From the NCBI RefSeq assembly GCF_910592395.1, contig NC_088322.1, positions 14,877,431 through 14,937,430 of the forward strand: a stretch of DNA of 60,000 bases. The letters run 5' to 3'. This DNA comes from Lineus longissimus (Eukaryota; Nemertea; Pilidiophora; Heteronemertea; Lineidae). Position 1 is the stretch's first letter. Every line of letters starts with the position of its first letter. The translations under genes were made by a program, and so were the position numbers. Below the pieces are notes generated by a model. It did no database searches. It worked only from the letters and a program-made list of their open reading frames with translations, and was not told the origin of the DNA. This document shows positions 58,062-60,000 of the stretch, in pieces.

Positions 58062-60000
58062 TATCGTCAGCATTTTTTAAGTCGTCACTCTGAAAATTCC
58101 CATTTCTTTTCGTCGAACACATTTTATACAGATGGGGTGGTGAGGGGGGTGGTGTGGGGGCAACCACTCCTCGTCATATTAGCCATCCAGAAGCCCCCAA
58201 GCTTGCTTCTTCAGACCAGTCCCCCAAATTGCAGCGCTTGATGTTGATTTAAGACCTCCAGTAAATTCTCCTTGAAGACAGAGGCGAACATACTTCTGTT
58301 CATTCCAGATATTTTTCATTAGGGACGAGTTGGTTTTCGTCGTGCAGTCGTGGGCAACGACCAATGTCATGTCATCCAGGCCCGCGGATTATGTTTTCAG
58401 TGCCGCCTCCCTGTTCATTACTGGCAACTCGACCATTAGCACCAATCTAATGGGCTTATAGCACAGAATACTAGTAGATTCTTCACAAGATATCATTTTA
58501 ACATGCGACATGATAAATCACCAACAATTGACCTTGGATGGTGTCGATTTTCCGGATGCCAGACTGAGCAACATTATCTCATACCCCCAAGAGACCGTAA
58601 GCGATTCATCTTCCCTTCATCCCGGAGTCCAGCCAATGTTGATTTTGTGATCATATTTGATTGGGTCCATATTGACAGAGACTCCCGTACTCAGATATCA
58701 TATTTGAACAGTATCAGTGATATAATTCCCCATCATTGCCAGGCCACAAGCTAAAATCCCCTATTTCCCTTGATGCAAACTTGTATGAATTTTGTTCCTT
58801 GATTTCGATTTCAATTAAAATACGATTTGGTATGGCGTGGTTGTTATTTGCGTTAACGTCCACGCCCGATTTTCCTCTGGGGTTTAGCCCGTTGTCATGA
58901 TGATTATCCATTAATGATGTTACAAGTGGATATGTTGCGAATACTCCAGGCAACTAAATTCTCGGTAACCAACCCCCCCCCGCGCAACAAACAAACGAAC
59001 AACGTGGACCTGATGTGTAATACAGTTTCCAGCATAAAACTATAGGACGGGCGCACCAGACGAGTCTTTCTTAGCAACTGATTGATGTATGGACAATTCT
59101 CACCCCTGACCTAGCTCACCCCCGAGCCGGCAATAATATGGCTACTCGTCGTCACTCTGTTTAGATTAACCTCGTTTATACACCAATACGGTGACAATAA
59201 TTGCAATTGGTATCTCTGCGGAGATACAACAATAAATTACTTTCATCTGGTTGTGACTTTCTCTCATCGTGATAGCTAAGTTGCCATACGTGTAAGCGAA
59301 CACCAGTACAGTCGAAGGCGTCACTCCAAAAATCCTTTCCACTTATAATATAAGTGAAAAGGACGAACATTGCGGCAAATAAGAGAACATTTCTCTTGAC
59401 CTTTGTTTGACGAAAAGGACCAAGTGACGTAAAAATCTGGGGATTGCATGCGAGTTTTTTTGTAAAGGGCCGTATCTTATTTGATTCAGCTCAGTGTCAT
59501 CTCATTCCTTCGAGTAGGGGCTTCTGTAATTGGCCAACCGGAAGCTATCAGTCCTGCTTCATCGGCGCAGTCTTTATAATTCAACAAATCACAACAGAGA
59601 ACGTATTTTGCGGTGAATTTTGGTTCGGCATGTGGCGAACAAGGTGCGTTATTGCTGATACTATGTTTTGACCGGAGTTACCTTTGGGTAAGAGCACCAC
59701 ATCCACCGAAAAAAAGGAACAATGCCCGGGACGTGACATGCCGTAATGCAAGTATACGGAAGTGTGGGGTGTCTCCGCGGCCAGGCGTGGCATGAATCGT
59801 AGTTTGGAAAGCACTTGGCGGGTGATATCTATGTACGGTCTTCATCAAGTGCATATTAACGGGTTCGTGTTACACTTCACTGGATCACATTGTGATCGCT
59901 GAGCTTCCAGATTTGGGTCGCACGTTACTGGTCTCATCTTTGAAGGATTATCATTCCATAGAGTACACCGGAAGACTAACTATAATAACTTACAGGACAT
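58062..60000. other. Gene-free stretch
   Basis: No gene recognised. A GGGGCTTCTGTAATTGGCC segment near 59517 resembles the hairpin family described in the findings. Confidence 0.5.

Overview
The window is nuclear DNA of an animal. It shows a spliced terminal exon of an axonemal dynein heavy chain, an intact metazoan-style type II membrane glycosyltransferase, AATAAA polyadenylation signals, tRNA-derived repeats, minisatellites, and long stretches without genes at roughly 40-42% G+C (estimated by eye). Frequent TACATGTA-like and TAGGCCTA-like words, and the overall texture, suggest a marine invertebrate (lophotrochozoan, cephalochordate or ambulacrarian), but the sequence does not settle the phylum.

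Layout. At 337-543 (+) lies the last coding exon of an axonemal dynein heavy chain, with its poly(A) signal at 747. A cluster of miniature LTR-retrotransposon copies with tRNA-like sequence inside the LTR occupies 3043-3536. At 4476-5840 (+) is an intact single-exon glycosyltransferase of the GT32/OCH1-like (Gly_transf_sug) class, with a poly(A) signal at 6233. From about 6.2 kb to 60 kb I find no confidently recognisable gene. That stretch holds one plausible short first coding exon (9678-9748), one well-formed small ORF (38451-38672), and a promoter-like cluster on the minus strand near 16.3-16.4 kb. It also holds two arrays of nuclear-receptor half-sites (6.8 and 29.7 kb), several hairpins and palindromes, tandem tRNA-Pro-like pseudogenes (33.5 kb), a 58/59-bp minisatellite (33.9-34.5 kb), and a 595-bp direct repeat carrying another tRNA-like module (56.3 and 57.5 kb). 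It could be intergenic DNA or large introns with regulatory content.

The two certain genes are unrelated in function (ciliary motility; Golgi-type glycosylation), lie on the same strand, and are not an operon. The most interesting items are: (1) the TRIM-like element, with 131-bp TG...CA repeats, a tRNA-Lys-type primer binding site, a polypurine tract and an internal Pol III-type A box/B box in the LTR, an arrangement comparable to the plant Cassandra elements; (2) roughly five-fold excess of the CCAAT-box core TGATTGG/CCAATCA, often as pairs about 50 bp apart or as hairpin ends; (3) substitutions at a normally conserved sugar-nucleotide motif of the glycosyltransferase.
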